This document shows, in pieces, positions 1 through 7,357 of a stretch of DNA of 29,199 bases. The notes beneath the pieces are model-generated. The model had not been told where the DNA came from, did no database searches, and saw only the letters and a program-made list of their open reading frames with translations. This stretch comes from a virus. Made by a program: the position numbers and the translations under genes. The stretch spans positions 1-29,199 of the IMG/VR virus record IMGVR_UViG_3300013126_000172; one strand, given 5' to 3'. How positions within the stretch are numbered: the stretch's first letter is position 1; each line of letters starts with the position of its first letter.

Positions 1-2
1 AT

Positions 3-26
3 AATAACCCCTTAAATGGGGTTATT
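3..26 (-). terminator. Hairpin at the end of the leftward late operon
   Basis: A perfect 9-base inverted repeat (AATAACCCC / GGGGTTATT) encloses a 6-base loop. It overlaps the stop codon of the 54-residue gene on the minus strand. The bases past the stem on the minus strand fall at the window edge, so a T run cannot be confirmed. It could act in both directions. Confidence 0.6.
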
Positions 27-186
27 TATTCTCCCAATATTCGTTGGAGGCTATACCCTGAATAACAGCTTTTTTCTTTGCTTTACCTCGTTCAATTTCA
101 TCACCACATTTGTAATAATATTTTTTACCTTGATTACCCCATCTGGCATAACATCCATCTTTATCTTTATCTATTTGAACTGGCAT
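22..186 (-). CDS. Small basic phage protein, 54 residues
   Basis: This short gene reads from an ATG at 186 to a TAA at 22-24 and gives a protein that begins MPVQIDKDKDGCYARWGNQG, then KKYYYKCGD and a lysine-rich stretch, ending EYWENK. The layout (short start, a CYARWG strand, a G-K-x-Y strand, then a helix rich in K and A) resembles the small one-domain proteins common next to phage head genes, whose function is unknown to me. It lies 19 bases after the HAD-KTSC gene and its stop sits inside a hairpin terminator, so it looks like the last gene of the leftward operon. The overlapping plus-strand reading frame is hydrophobic low-complexity and is only its shadow. Confidence 0.7.
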   Translation of the reverse strand: MPVQIDKDKDGCYARWGNQGKKYYYKCGDEIERGKAKKKAVIQGIASNEYWENK

Positions 187-205
187 AATAATAATTTTTA
201 AATTG

Positions 206-901
206 TTAATCTATAAATCCTCCTTTTTTATAAGAATAATTCATTAAAATTTGCCAAACATTAGCCCCAACTGATGGCGATTTTCCAACCTCCCATTTTC
301 CCCATTTATTTTCACCAGATGTCTTACAAACACCTCCTGATCCACTTGCAAATTTATCAAAATCAGATTGTGAAACTTTGAAATAGGTATAAACAGATCC
401 ATCTTGGAATTTAACCACAAGTTCGCCCGTTTCCGTATTGTATTTGAACTTATGAACATTAGCACTTTTTATGGTGTTATTTCTCGTTCTTGTATTACCA
501 TATACGATTTTGAACTGCTCAATATATTCTTGTATCTTGTTGAATTTATAATCATCACTTAATTTTGGATGATCTAATAATTCCTTTATTTCTTCAAATA
601 CTTCCTCATCAGTGAAGAATTGATAACCTTTTGAGCCCAACTCCTTAATCACATCAGAATTGTTGTCGTAGTGTCGTTCTATTTCCAATTCAATAATCTT
701 TTCAATCTTATTTTTATTTGAACCAGTGGCATATACCCTTGAATGTGGAATGCCTAATTTATCGGCTCTATTTAACATCGGTGCTTTATCTTGTCTGGCA
801 CTTATTATATATAATGTATTTCCCTCATCAATTAATTTTTGAGCTAATTCCATACCTCTTGCAGTGGTTATAGTTTCATCATAATCAAAACTTATCTTCA
901 T
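206..901 (-). CDS. HAD-like phosphatase fused to a KTSC domain
   Basis: The N-terminal half looks like a small HAD-superfamily hydrolase. FDYDET places the two catalytic aspartates at residues 6 and 8, YIISAR supplies the motif II serine near residue 34, SNKNK a possible motif III lysine near 63-65, and HYDNN a motif IV acidic residue near 79. The last third (about 145-225) fits the KTSC domain: a strand pattern ending in LVVKFQDGSVYTYF, then a helix and a W-x-W segment. KTSC is known as a small domain with unclear function, found also at the C-terminus of lysyl-tRNA synthetases. The start is chosen because the DxDxT motif must be near the N-terminus. The gene follows the connector by 12 bases. 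Substrate and role are unknown; nucleotide or nucleic-acid 3' phosphate repair is only a guess from the HAD part. Confidence 0.7.
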   Translation of the reverse strand: MKISFDYDETITTARGMELAQKLIDEGNTLYIISARQDKAPMLNRADKLGIPHSRVYATGSNKNKIEKIIELEIERHYDNNSDVIKELGSKGYQFFTDEEVFEEIKELLDHPKLSDDYKFNKIQEYIEQFKIVYGNTRTRNNTIKSANVHKFKYNTETGELVVKFQDGSVYTYFKVSQSDFDKFASGSGGVCKTSGENKWGKWEVGKSPSVGANVWQILMNYSYKKGGFID

Positions 902-913
902 ATAATCAATTTT

Positions 914-1516
914 TTAACATCCCCCACAACCACCATTACCACAATTAAAACACGAATATCTATTACCTATATAAGTTGGTATATCAGGAAATAAATCTAA
1001 TCCCCTTCTTGATGTATAAACACCACTGAAATATGATTTTGAATTTGCAATTACATTCGCATAAGGATCAGGAGATAAATATTGTGGAAATAATTGTGAA
1101 TAATCACACAAGTATTGATTTAACCTTCTGGTAAAAAATTCTGCAAGGTCTCTTATTGAGTTTCTCAAATACTTAATCTCATCCAATTCTGATGGAGCGG
1201 AGAACTCTGATGATTGCTTACTAACCGCCTTATTAGTCATTTTAAAATTTAAAAACGGAAATACCTCATAAAATGCCCATTGTGCAAGACAAGGTTGAAT
1301 ATATGTCCTTAATAAATTTAATTCATCAGAATTTAAATTGTTATTAACAATGCCATCTTTTAATCTATCATATAATGTTGATCCAAGTGCAAGTTGAATA
1401 TGTGTATCTTGTGATGAATAAATATATGGAACAAGGATATTTTCATCAACGTTATCTTGAATAACTGTATTTGATTTTAAATAATCAGTTGATATGAATT
1501 TTACTTTATCGCTCAT
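914..1516 (-). CDS. Head-tail connector (adaptor) protein, DUF6712-like
   Basis: This 200-residue protein directly follows the portal (3 bases apart), where the adaptor that docks under the portal ring is expected. Its sequence fits the mostly helical connector family I know as DUF6712: a segment with LALGSTLYDRLKDGI, a helix LLRTYIQPCLAQWAFYEVFP, a middle T-N-K-A-V strand, and a long helix with YLRNSIRDLAEFF. The C-terminus is odd: the last 15 residues hold five cysteines (CFNCGNGGCGGC at the end) preceded by an aromatic PTYIGNRYS stretch. Such a Cys-rich tip could bind a metal or form disulphides in the virion. The family assignment is by pattern memory and context. Confidence 0.7.
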   Translation of the reverse strand: MSDKVKFISTDYLKSNTVIQDNVDENILVPYIYSSQDTHIQLALGSTLYDRLKDGIVNNNLNSDELNLLRTYIQPCLAQWAFYEVFPFLNFKMTNKAVSKQSSEFSAPSELDEIKYLRNSIRDLAEFFTRRLNQYLCDYSQLFPQYLSPDPYANVIANSKSYFSGVYTSRRGLDLFPDIPTYIGNRYSCFNCGNGGCGGC

Positions 1517-1519
1517 AAC

Positions 1520-2647
1520 TTATTGTATTTGTGTTGGTGTTATTTGTTGTTGATCATCTTTATATGTCTTTAAAACCAATTTTTCACTATATCCCAGTAC
1601 ATCAATAACATCATTAAATGCCCATTCTAATTGTTGTTGTCTTGGTGATATATAATATTGCTGAAATTCATTTAACAATTCCTTTCTTTCATCTGTTGAT
1701 CCTAATTTACCAGGTGTCAAAACAACCAATTGTGGTGGGATCTCGTGAGACATTACAATATTCTTTTCAACCATATCTTGAAGCATTATAAAACGTTCAT
1801 CTGAATCATTTAATTGAATGGGAGTTAATTGTGGTGCTTGATCTTGACCTTCAGAATATGTGATTATTATTTTACCCCCGTTATCAGTTCCTGCATAATT
1901 TCTTTTAAAATCCCTATAAAAATCATCCATTTCTTCAACTGATGGAATGCCAGTACCGAAATTTAAAATAAATGATGGTTGAAAGCCTTGTTTTACTTGA
2001 TTTAAATGGAATTTGCTTATCTCGTAATCTAATTCAATATAATTAATACCTGTTGTATAATTTGATATAGGATATAATTCGTCTTGTTGTGGGTTAGATT
2101 CTATATAATAGAATAATTGTCTTCCAGTTCTTATATTTGGATCAAATTCTCTAATTACTTCAGGATGATATTCATCCTTTTTATATTGATCCCAGTCTTT
2201 TGAATATAAAAAATGTGGAAAATCAATCTCCTTATCTTCTAATCCTCTTCTTATCTTATGAAGTGGGACATAATGTACATCAAATGATGATCCTTCATTA
2301 TTCCAAACAATTTCAAAACAAAAACCATTATATATCTCAAAATCAACATCACATTTGGATATCACCCTATCCAATTTGTTTTTATCAACAAAATCCTTTA
2401 ATTGTGGGTTTAGAATTGATTTAAGACCATATCCCGATGAAAGCCTAACCTTCTTATTAATAATTGATTTATGTGTCGTAGATCCATAATAATTATATAA
2501 TTTTAAAAGATATTCGGGATATTTATTGTCTGATCCCCATTCTACAAAATGATGTGATTTATTCCACTTATATTCTGGTGCAACATAAGCGGCATTGAAG
2601 TTAAAGACCTTAACCATATTCTTTTTTTGTGTTTCGTTATTTTCCAT
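1520..2647 (-). CDS. Portal protein
   Basis: The portal forms the dodecameric ring at one capsid vertex through which DNA is packaged. Evidence is the N-terminal pattern FVEWGSDNKYPEYLLKLYN followed by a helix STTHKSIINKKVRLSSGYG, typical of portal proteins of Bacteroidetes phages, then the central GTGIPSVEEMDDFYRDFKRN stem-like region and a C-terminal segment with PPQLV and a Q-rich tail. At 375 residues it is on the short side for a portal. It is the middle gene of a set of three with near-touching ends (2 to 3 bases), followed by the connector. It lies far from the terminase, behind the capsid genes. Confidence 0.85.
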   Translation of the reverse strand: MENNETQKKNMVKVFNFNAAYVAPEYKWNKSHHFVEWGSDNKYPEYLLKLYNYYGSTTHKSIINKKVRLSSGYGLKSILNPQLKDFVDKNKLDRVISKCDVDFEIYNGFCFEIVWNNEGSSFDVHYVPLHKIRRGLEDKEIDFPHFLYSKDWDQYKKDEYHPEVIREFDPNIRTGRQLFYYIESNPQQDELYPISNYTTGINYIELDYEISKFHLNQVKQGFQPSFILNFGTGIPSVEEMDDFYRDFKRNYAGTDNGGKIIITYSEGQDQAPQLTPIQLNDSDERFIMLQDMVEKNIVMSHEIPPQLVVLTPGKLGSTDERKELLNEFQQYYISPRQQQLEWAFNDVIDVLGYSEKLVLKTYKDDQQQITPTQIQ

Positions 2648-2649
2648 AT

Positions 2650-3042
2650 TTAAAAGAATGTATATTCTGAATTATTATTTATAAATGTATTTTGTGTTGT
2701 GCCCGTTCCAATAATCTCACATAAGCCTGATTCTAATACATCTGAAGTTGTTAAACCTGATATTGATAAAGTTGATCCGCTAGTTTGATAAACCATATAT
2801 GTATATTGACCAGGACTCATTATTGTTCCTGTATATGATGTTAGATCAATAGGAAACCTATTATACCTTGCATTATTTGTTGTCGTGTCAGCAGTTAATG
2901 GTAATGATATTAATGTATTTGAATGATCTTTTTTTGAATAAAATTCAATAATATATTGTGTCATCGCACTATAAGGTATTGTCTGTTTTTCAAATAAAGT
3001 AAAAGGACATTCCGTTATTACATTTTTATAGATCTTAATCAT
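2650..3042 (-). CDS. Small beta-rich protein upstream of the portal
   Basis: This 130-residue protein is not recognised with certainty. It is rich in T, S, N and Y, with predicted strands such as YIIEFYSKKD and GQYTYMVYQTSG and a middle region that reads like an Ig-like or virion decoration domain. It begins the leftward portal-connector-HAD group and ends 2 bases before the portal start. Its ATG lies 8 bases after a TTATATTTAATT box that also precedes two other late genes. A structural role at the head or neck is likely from context; nothing catalytic is visible. Confidence 0.6.
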   Translation of the reverse strand: MIKIYKNVITECPFTLFEKQTIPYSAMTQYIIEFYSKKDHSNTLISLPLTADTTTNNARYNRFPIDLTSYTGTIMSPGQYTYMVYQTSGSTLSISGLTTSDVLESGLCEIIGTGTTQNTFINNNSEYTFF

Positions 3043-3050
3043 AAGTTTTT

Positions 3051-3062
3051 AATTAAATATAA
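3051..3062 (-). promoter_or_regulatory. TTATATTTAATT box upstream of the portal group
   Basis: The same 12 bases occur at 21918-21929 and 22453-22464, in each case 2 to 8 bases before a minus-strand start codon. It may be a -7-type promoter element with a very short leader, or an AT-rich translation leader. The sequence alone does not decide between these. Confidence 0.35.
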
Positions 3063-3085
3063 AACATCATTTTTTGTTTATTTTA

Positions 3086-3117
3086 TTTGGCAGATTGAAA
3101 TATATTGCGTAAATTTG
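3086..3117 (+). promoter_or_regulatory. Plus-strand promoter P1, Bacteroidetes type
   Basis: TTTG at 3086-3089 and TAAATTTG at 3110-3117 match the Bacteroidetes -33 and -7 consensus (TTTG / TAnnTTTG) with a 20-base spacer. The block TTTGGCAGATT is repeated exactly at 28875 with the same 20-base spacing and the same 25-base distance to the start codon, so this is a well supported promoter pair. Confidence 0.75.
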
Positions 3118-3142
3118 TTATATAACATTAAAACAGGAACTA

Positions 3143-3283
3143 ATGACACTTACAAATCAACAACGAAAAGAATTCACAACTAAAGTATTTAATAAATTTG
3201 GTTATGGTTCTGAATATCAATATGTATTATTCTGTGAAGATGATAAATTAATTGAAATATGTAAAATCTTTAAACTAATATAA
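3143..3283 (+). CDS. Small plus-strand protein, 46 residues
   Basis: This ORF begins MTLTNQQRKEFTTKVFNKFG and ends CKIFKLI. It has no recognisable family. It looks real because it starts 25 bases after a good promoter, at the same distance as the right-end gene from its matching promoter, and because its stop is 1 base before the next plus-strand start. It opposes the surrounding leftward structural genes, so it probably belongs to the other expression class (early or moron-like). Charged and polar, with no membrane segment or signal peptide. Confidence 0.6.
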   Translation: MTLTNQQRKEFTTKVFNKFGYGSEYQYVLFCEDDKLIEICKIFKLI

Positions 3284-3284
3284 A

Positions 3285-3503
3285 ATGGCAACAAAAAAGG
3301 AACAATCGAGAGATTTAAAAATCGCATCACAATCTAATTTAAAATTAATTAATGAATGGTCTGGCAATTGTGGTATTTGTCTAACATTAAAGGAACTTGT
3401 GGCATTCACAAATGTATTGAATGATTATGTTGAATATGGTTATTCATCTGAAATTGGTGATAGATTGGAGACAATTGATAACTATTTAAAAAATAGAGAA
3501 TAA
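3285..3503 (+). CDS. Small plus-strand protein, 72 residues
   Basis: This protein begins MATKKEQSRDLKIASQSN and has a central helix CLTLKELVAFTNVLNDYVEYG with two cysteines just before it (NCGIC), then a C-terminal helix IGDRLETIDNYLKN. I do not recognise the family. It is co-transcribed with the 46-residue gene 1 base upstream, from promoter P1, and ends 3 bases before a hairpin that separates it from the oppositely directed tail-tube-like gene. Small size, own promoter and placement between late genes suggest an early or accessory function. Confidence 0.65.
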   Translation: MATKKEQSRDLKIASQSNLKLINEWSGNCGICLTLKELVAFTNVLNDYVEYGYSSEIGDRLETIDNYLKNRE

Positions 3504-3506
3504 AAA

Positions 3507-3545
3507 AAGCCGGTTATCCCCTTTAAGTAGGGGGACTTCCGGCTT
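3507..3545 (-). terminator. Terminator between convergent genes
   Basis: The stem AAGCCGG / CCGGCTT encloses an inner CCCC / GGGG stem. On the minus strand it is followed by seven T residues, the form of an intrinsic terminator, so it ends the leftward transcript after the tail-tube-like gene. On the plus strand the stem is followed only by ATAAG, so it is weaker there, but it may also stop the small rightward operon. Confidence 0.85.
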
Positions 3546-3564
3546 ATAAGATATATAGAGGTTA

Positions 3565-4080
3565 TTAAGACCCTATAGGTAATGATGTTCCTACTAATGA
3601 ACCATTCATTAGATATGCACCATTTGCACTTCTCCAAGTGAATGATAAGGTTGCACCATTCATATCTCCTTGTGCTATACCAACAGATGCAACTCCTTCA
3701 GTTGCTCTACCTGCTGATTCTACACCACAAGCATAATAATGTCCAGCATTTGATTTAGCCACTGCAAATACAGGTGCTTTACCTAATGTCACAACCAAAT
3801 TTCTTAAATCAGCATCCAATTCGATGAATTTAACAGATAAAACTGTTTCATAAAATACAGACCCATTGGATCTGTCAAAATTTCCTGTTTGATTTAATCC
3901 TGCAAATTCAATATCTTGTTCTAGAAGATATACTGTTTGTCCAGATGTAATAGCAGTAATAACATTATTGGCGTCAAAAGCATATGCCTGATCAGCATCA
4001 TAAGTTCCGATCCATACTTTTTCAACACCACCGATGGTATTACAACCCAAAACATACCCTTCGCTAATTACACAACTCAT
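3565..4080 (-). CDS. Structural protein, tail-tube-like
   Basis: The 171-residue protein begins MSCVISEGYVLGCNTIGGVE and has a strand order (GGVEKVWIG, then a D-A-N-N-V-I-T-A-I-T loop, FYETVLSVKF, a strand ending in LGKAPVFAVAK, GHYYACGVESAG, and a final GDMNGATLSFTWRS) like a family in Bacteroidetes phages thought to form the tail tube or a related ring. The central YYACG plus a late GDxNG turn are the recurring marks. It has its own leader sharing an 18-base block with the scaffold gene leader, and terminators on both sides, as expected for a strongly expressed virion protein. A head decoration protein is the main alternative, because it follows the major capsid gene. Confidence 0.55.
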   Translation of the reverse strand: MSCVISEGYVLGCNTIGGVEKVWIGTYDADQAYAFDANNVITAITSGQTVYLLEQDIEFAGLNQTGNFDRSNGSVFYETVLSVKFIELDADLRNLVVTLGKAPVFAVAKSNAGHYYACGVESAGRATEGVASVGIAQGDMNGATLSFTWRSANGAYLMNGSLVGTSLPIGS

Positions 4081-4094
4081 AATATTTTTGTTTT

Positions 4095-4112
4095 TTAAAT
4101 ATTGTTTATTTT
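4095..4112 (-). repeat. 18-base leader repeat, copy 1
   Basis: TTAAATATTGTTTATTTT occurs here and at 5891-5908, each time in the leader just upstream of a minus-strand structural gene (tail-tube-like and scaffold). On the transcript it reads AAAATAAACAATATTTAA. It is likely a shared promoter or translation-enhancing leader. Confidence 0.6.
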
Positions 4113-4116
4113 TTAA

Positions 4117-4139
4117 AAGGGGGTTTTTAGACCCCCCTT
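4117..4139 (-). terminator. Terminator after the major capsid gene
   Basis: A 7-base stem (AAGGGGG / CCCCCTT) with a 9-base loop is followed on the minus strand by a T-rich, then A-rich stretch. It lies 13 bases past the capsid stop codon and before the leader of the next gene, and could partly uncouple capsid from downstream expression. Confidence 0.75.
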
Positions 4140-4152
4140 ATTTTAATTTCAA

Positions 4153-5085
4153 TTATAGGCTGAAATACACTACGAACTCAGGAAACGCTGCTTGAACACC
4201 TTGTTTCCATTTAGCTCTAAATCTTACTTCATCAAAATCTGCTGAATAGAAGATTGAGAAGTCCTCTGCATCGCTTAACAAATCTGTACCGAAATATAGG
4301 TTAGATGCTGAAGTTAAGAAAAACTTGTTAGTTCCATTTAATCCTCTAACAGCAACAATTTTGATGTTAGTACCAGGAACCATTTGTGAATAATCTTCAC
4401 CTTGATTTTCTGCCCCTGTGTAGTGGAAGTAATTAGCGTTTCTTAATGCTGTTGCATAAGTTCTATAGAAGTCATAACCAACAAATAATATAAGGTCATT
4501 CATTCCTAAGATATCTGTAGGAACAACAAGTGCTGCTTCATCAACGATATCGATGATATTATTAACAGTGATTGACGTATAGTTAGATGGGTTTCCATCA
4601 ACAGTTGAAGCTGACCACTGAGTTGCCGCTAATCTAAGGAATCCATCACACAAATTCAAATTAGTTGAACCTGTTAATGTTGTATTTCCTTTCCAGATTA
4701 GATCATCAATAAGTGCATTGATTTTATCTGCTTTTTCAGATGCATATAATTGCTCAAAAGGAATTTGCTCATTATATGAACCTGGTTGCATCAATTTTTG
4801 TGTATAATATTGCTCTAAAGTATCCAAACAAATTGCTTCATTTACTCTTAAAGGGCATACACTTAATTCTTGTTGAGACAAGATTGTCTCACCATCTTCA
4901 TTCCATCCACATGCTCCTGCTTGTGCAACCAAGTCAGAATTGATGATGTTAATTGTTGCTGAAGATTTGATATCAGGTTGAACTGTGATATATCTTAAAG
5001 TTCTACCACCCAATACTGCTTTTTTGATCAACGCCATTTTGTTTTCATCAACATATGCCGTTAAGTCGCTCACATTTAAACTCAT
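4153..5085 (-). CDS. Major capsid protein, HK97-like fold
   Basis: This 310-residue protein is inferred to be the shell subunit. It follows the scaffold gene, and the sequence has the features of HK97-fold capsids of Bacteroidetes phages: an N-terminal arm (MSLNVSDLTAYVDENK), a region with LEQYYTQKLMQPG and PFEQLYASEKADKINALIDD forming the spine helix, a central NDLILFVGYDFYRTYA segment, a conserved LNGTNKFFLTSASNLYFG, and a C-terminal strand set (DEVRFRAKWKQGVQAAFPE, then VVYFSL). The A-rich leader upstream and a strong terminator downstream fit very high expression. Cysteines are few. I see no frame break or extra Ig domain. Confidence 0.85.
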   Translation of the reverse strand: MSLNVSDLTAYVDENKMALIKKAVLGGRTLRYITVQPDIKSSATINIINSDLVAQAGACGWNEDGETILSQQELSVCPLRVNEAICLDTLEQYYTQKLMQPGSYNEQIPFEQLYASEKADKINALIDDLIWKGNTTLTGSTNLNLCDGFLRLAATQWSASTVDGNPSNYTSITVNNIIDIVDEAALVVPTDILGMNDLILFVGYDFYRTYATALRNANYFHYTGAENQGEDYSQMVPGTNIKIVAVRGLNGTNKFFLTSASNLYFGTDLLSDAEDFSIFYSADFDEVRFRAKWKQGVQAAFPEFVVYFSL

Positions 5086-5128
5086 AATTTTTTGTTTTTA
5101 AAAAGTTTATTTTAATTTTATTTTTTTT

Positions 5129-5878
5129 TTATCTATTTCCGAAGAATTTCAATTTATCTTCTTTTGTAGTTTTTCTTAAATCCACCGTTTGTTTTAGTGG
5201 TTCAGTTGAAGGGGCTTTAGCAAATTTATTTACAGATGCTTTTAATTCTTCATTTTCGTTTTTAACTGAGATCAATTCATCTTTTAATGATTTTAATTCA
5301 TTCATTAAAATTTCTAGGGATGAGAATACTTCATTTAATTTAGTATCATCTCTTTCTTCAGTTTCTTTTGTTTCAATCTCGTTGATATTACCTTCAGCGT
5401 CAGTATAAACAACAAGACCACCTTCTACTTCGTGTTTTCCTTCAGGAGCTGTTTTATATTCTTCACCATCTTTAACTAATACTCTATCACCAACTGATAC
5501 TGCTTCACCCTTACTTAAAATTCTGATTTCAGTTCCATCAACCAATTTGGTATCAATTTGGTTTTTGTATTCATCTTCCATTTCTTCCTCTTTGTTTTTA
5601 TATCCCATATCTTCTTCTGAAATTGATTCTTCAGATGATTTCATTTCTATAACCTTACTACCTTCTACTTCTAATACTAAACCATCTTCTAATGTGTATT
5701 CTCCGTCAGTTAATGGGACTTCACCATCTGCTGTTATTTCAACCAATTCTGATCCAACATCTAATGAATCACTTTTACATCTGATGATTCTGCCATCTGC
5801 AGTTTTATAATCAGCAAATGAATATTCTTCTGCTGAAAATAATTCTTTAATTTTTCCTAATATACTTGCTTTATTCAT
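5129..5878 (-). CDS. Scaffold-type capsid assembly protein
   Basis: This 249-residue acidic protein sits directly before the capsid gene. It has two copies of a beta motif of the form L-x-D-G-x-E-V-x-I-x-x-x-G-E (about residues 22-80 and 111-170: DGEYTLEDGLVLEVEG and GKHEVEGGLVVYTDAEG), linked by a very acidic EE-rich stretch. A coiled coil (about 182-215, LEILMNELKSLKDELISV) follows, and a basic C-terminal end (DKLKFFGNR). An acidic coiled-coil protein with a positively charged tail next to the capsid gene is typical of phage scaffolds, whose tail docks on the capsid protein. Function is inferred from position and composition. Confidence 0.7.
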   Translation of the reverse strand: MNKASILGKIKELFSAEEYSFADYKTADGRIIRCKSDSLDVGSELVEITADGEVPLTDGEYTLEDGLVLEVEGSKVIEMKSSEESISEEDMGYKNKEEEMEDEYKNQIDTKLVDGTEIRILSKGEAVSVGDRVLVKDGEEYKTAPEGKHEVEGGLVVYTDAEGNINEIETKETEERDDTKLNEVFSSLEILMNELKSLKDELISVKNENEELKASVNKFAKAPSTEPLKQTVDLRKTTKEDKLKFFGNR

Positions 5879-5890
5879 AACTAATTTACT

Positions 5891-5908
5891 TTAAATATTG
5901 TTTATTTT
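5891..5908 (-). repeat. 18-base leader repeat, copy 2
   Basis: Exact second copy of the block at 4095-4112, located 13 bases upstream of the scaffold start codon. The related AAAATAAAC core also occurs in the capsid leader (around 5105) and upstream of the gene starting at 3042 (around 3078), although it is less exact there. Confidence 0.6.
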
Positions 5909-5923
5909 ATTATGTTTAACGAA

Positions 5924-6370
5924 TTATTCCTTGATCTGCTTCTTCATATTACTTGCTTCAAAAAATAATGTCTTAAATCCTTTTAAAAAACGTACGATTT
6001 TATCTGTTATTCCTTCACCATTTGCCCATTTGAATTTTTCATCAATTGAGCTGTATTCTATCCATACAAAAAATGCTGTCCAAAATCTTGTGAATGCATA
6101 ATCGAACCATACATAATTTCTTGTTATATCATTTATCATATATTTATCAATCAAAAATGAAAAAAAGATAACTGATAGATAAATCAATAATTTAACACAT
6201 AATCCCCTTCTTGTTTTTGATGAGGTAATAATCTCCCCTTGTTTTTTTGCATACCATCTACCAACAAATGTATCAAAAATTGATGCAATTGTTATGATAA
6301 GCATAAGAGGAAATAATGGGGTCATAAAAACCAAAAATCCAATCCAAAAATTACTTAATAATGTTTTCAT
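5924..6370 (-). CDS. Holin-like membrane protein
   Basis: The 148-residue protein has two clear hydrophobic segments (about residues 8-30, FWIGFLVFMTPLFPLMLI, and 57-76, LCVKLLIYLSVIFFSFLI). Between them is the sequence IFDTFVGRWYAKKQGEIITSSKT, which matches the pattern of the phage holin 4 / toxin-secretion holin family (I-D-x-x-x-G-x-x-x-A-K-K and a serine before the second helix). Later aromatic helices and a basic C-terminus (MKKQIKE) follow. Holins make membrane lesions that let endolysin reach the cell wall. No endolysin gene is recognisable in this window. The gene overlaps the protease stop by 4 bases and precedes the scaffold, an unusual place for a lysis gene, so co-expression with capsid genes is implied. 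Confidence 0.7.
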   Translation of the reverse strand: MKTLLSNFWIGFLVFMTPLFPLMLIITIASIFDTFVGRWYAKKQGEIITSSKTRRGLCVKLLIYLSVIFFSFLIDKYMINDITRNYVWFDYAFTRFWTAFFVWIEYSSIDEKFKWANGEGITDKIVRFLKGFKTLFFEASNMKKQIKE

Positions 6371-7320
6371 ATATTCAATAGGGTTTTAATTTTTAATTCT
6401 TTATTCTTATCTGTTATATCTTCATTTAAAATTGATCTGATATCATTAAATTTCTTGTCAATCATATCCTGCTCATATTGTTCAATAAATCTACCCTCCA
6501 ATGAAAATCCGTTGAAATTGTCATCAGTTTTTAATTTATTCCAATAATCTTCATCTTCAATATAAAATGATCCGACCCAACTACCATCTGGTATATTCGG
6601 ATATAGATCTGTTTTAACTCTTTCACCAACAATAAATGATTCAATAAGATAAACACCATTAACAACCTTTTTCGGGTTGTGTTGTTCATTTACATTATTG
6701 ATTTTATTCTCCTTGAAGTATTTTTTCATCATCTTCAATATGGTATCTTTTGAGAATTTAACGAAATAATTTCCTATTAAAGGGTTATATCTTGGTATTT
6801 CAGTTTCAGCTACCATTATGGGGGCTGTTATAATTCTTTTTTCATTTTCTTGGAATTGTTGTTTGGACATATTACCCATCGACATATTGTGGTGTATCCA
6901 TTCCATTTTTCTAATAGCCCATTCAATACCTTCAGTTCCTCCCCAAGCATCCCACATTAATCCACCACACCCCTCGTCATAAGGAACATCTTTATTTTGT
7001 TGATGTCTTTTAAATGATGCCATTCTTCCAATTGTGTCCATACTGATGTTTTCTTTATTACACAACTGGTTTGCACGTGTCCAACCTACCCTTGTTCCAC
7101 AATCATTTTCATTATTTGTCTTATCACGAAATTTTAAAGCTCTACAAGCATTTTCTGATGCTGCTTTTGGATAGTCATTATATGTGTCAGTTTGAGCTGC
7201 GAACATATTCCATACCAGTTCAGTTGCTGGCTTATCAACAAATGAAATTGCATCCATTCCTGAATACATATCATTTTCTTCTACTTCCAAATAAACAACG
7301 ATTTTCTTTTCATCATCCAT
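6367..7320 (-). CDS. XkdF-like prohead protease with an inserted domain
   Basis: The protein starts like XkdF-family capsid maturation proteases (YLEVEENDMYSGMDAISFVDKP, 11-31 in spirit) and resumes near residue 160 with RIITAPIMVAETEIPRY and YFVKFSKDTI. The likely catalytic residues are H214 in NEQHNP and S273 in GFSLEG, with E228 in LIESFIVGE nearby. Between about residues 46 and 145 is an extra domain beginning YPKAASENACRALKFRDK and containing GTRVGWTRANQL, DTIGRMASFKRHQ and DAWGGTEGIEWAIRK. I know this domain as a recurring passenger of phage head genes, but do not know its function. The protease cleaves scaffold and capsid N-termini during assembly; its position before holin, scaffold and capsid agrees. 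Confidence 0.75.
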   Translation of the reverse strand: MDDEKKIVVYLEVEENDMYSGMDAISFVDKPATELVWNMFAAQTDTYNDYPKAASENACRALKFRDKTNNENDCGTRVGWTRANQLCNKENISMDTIGRMASFKRHQQNKDVPYDEGCGGLMWDAWGGTEGIEWAIRKMEWIHHNMSMGNMSKQQFQENEKRIITAPIMVAETEIPRYNPLIGNYFVKFSKDTILKMMKKYFKENKINNVNEQHNPKKVVNGVYLIESFIVGERVKTDLYPNIPDGSWVGSFYIEDEDYWNKLKTDDNFNGFSLEGRFIEQYEQDMIDKKFNDIRSILNEDITDKNKELKIKTLLNI

Positions 7321-7357
7321 ATTATTAGATATTTAATTTGACTTAATGTTTAATACT

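Noticed and set aside
244-465. A 73-codon minus-strand frame within the HAD-KTSC gene
   Set aside because: It is out of frame with the KTSC domain of the real gene and shows no independent start signal.
3086-3110. Possible sigma-54 promoter (TTGGCAG ... TTGC)
   Set aside because: Distance from GG to GC is 16 bases instead of 10, while the Bacteroidetes housekeeping pattern fits exactly.
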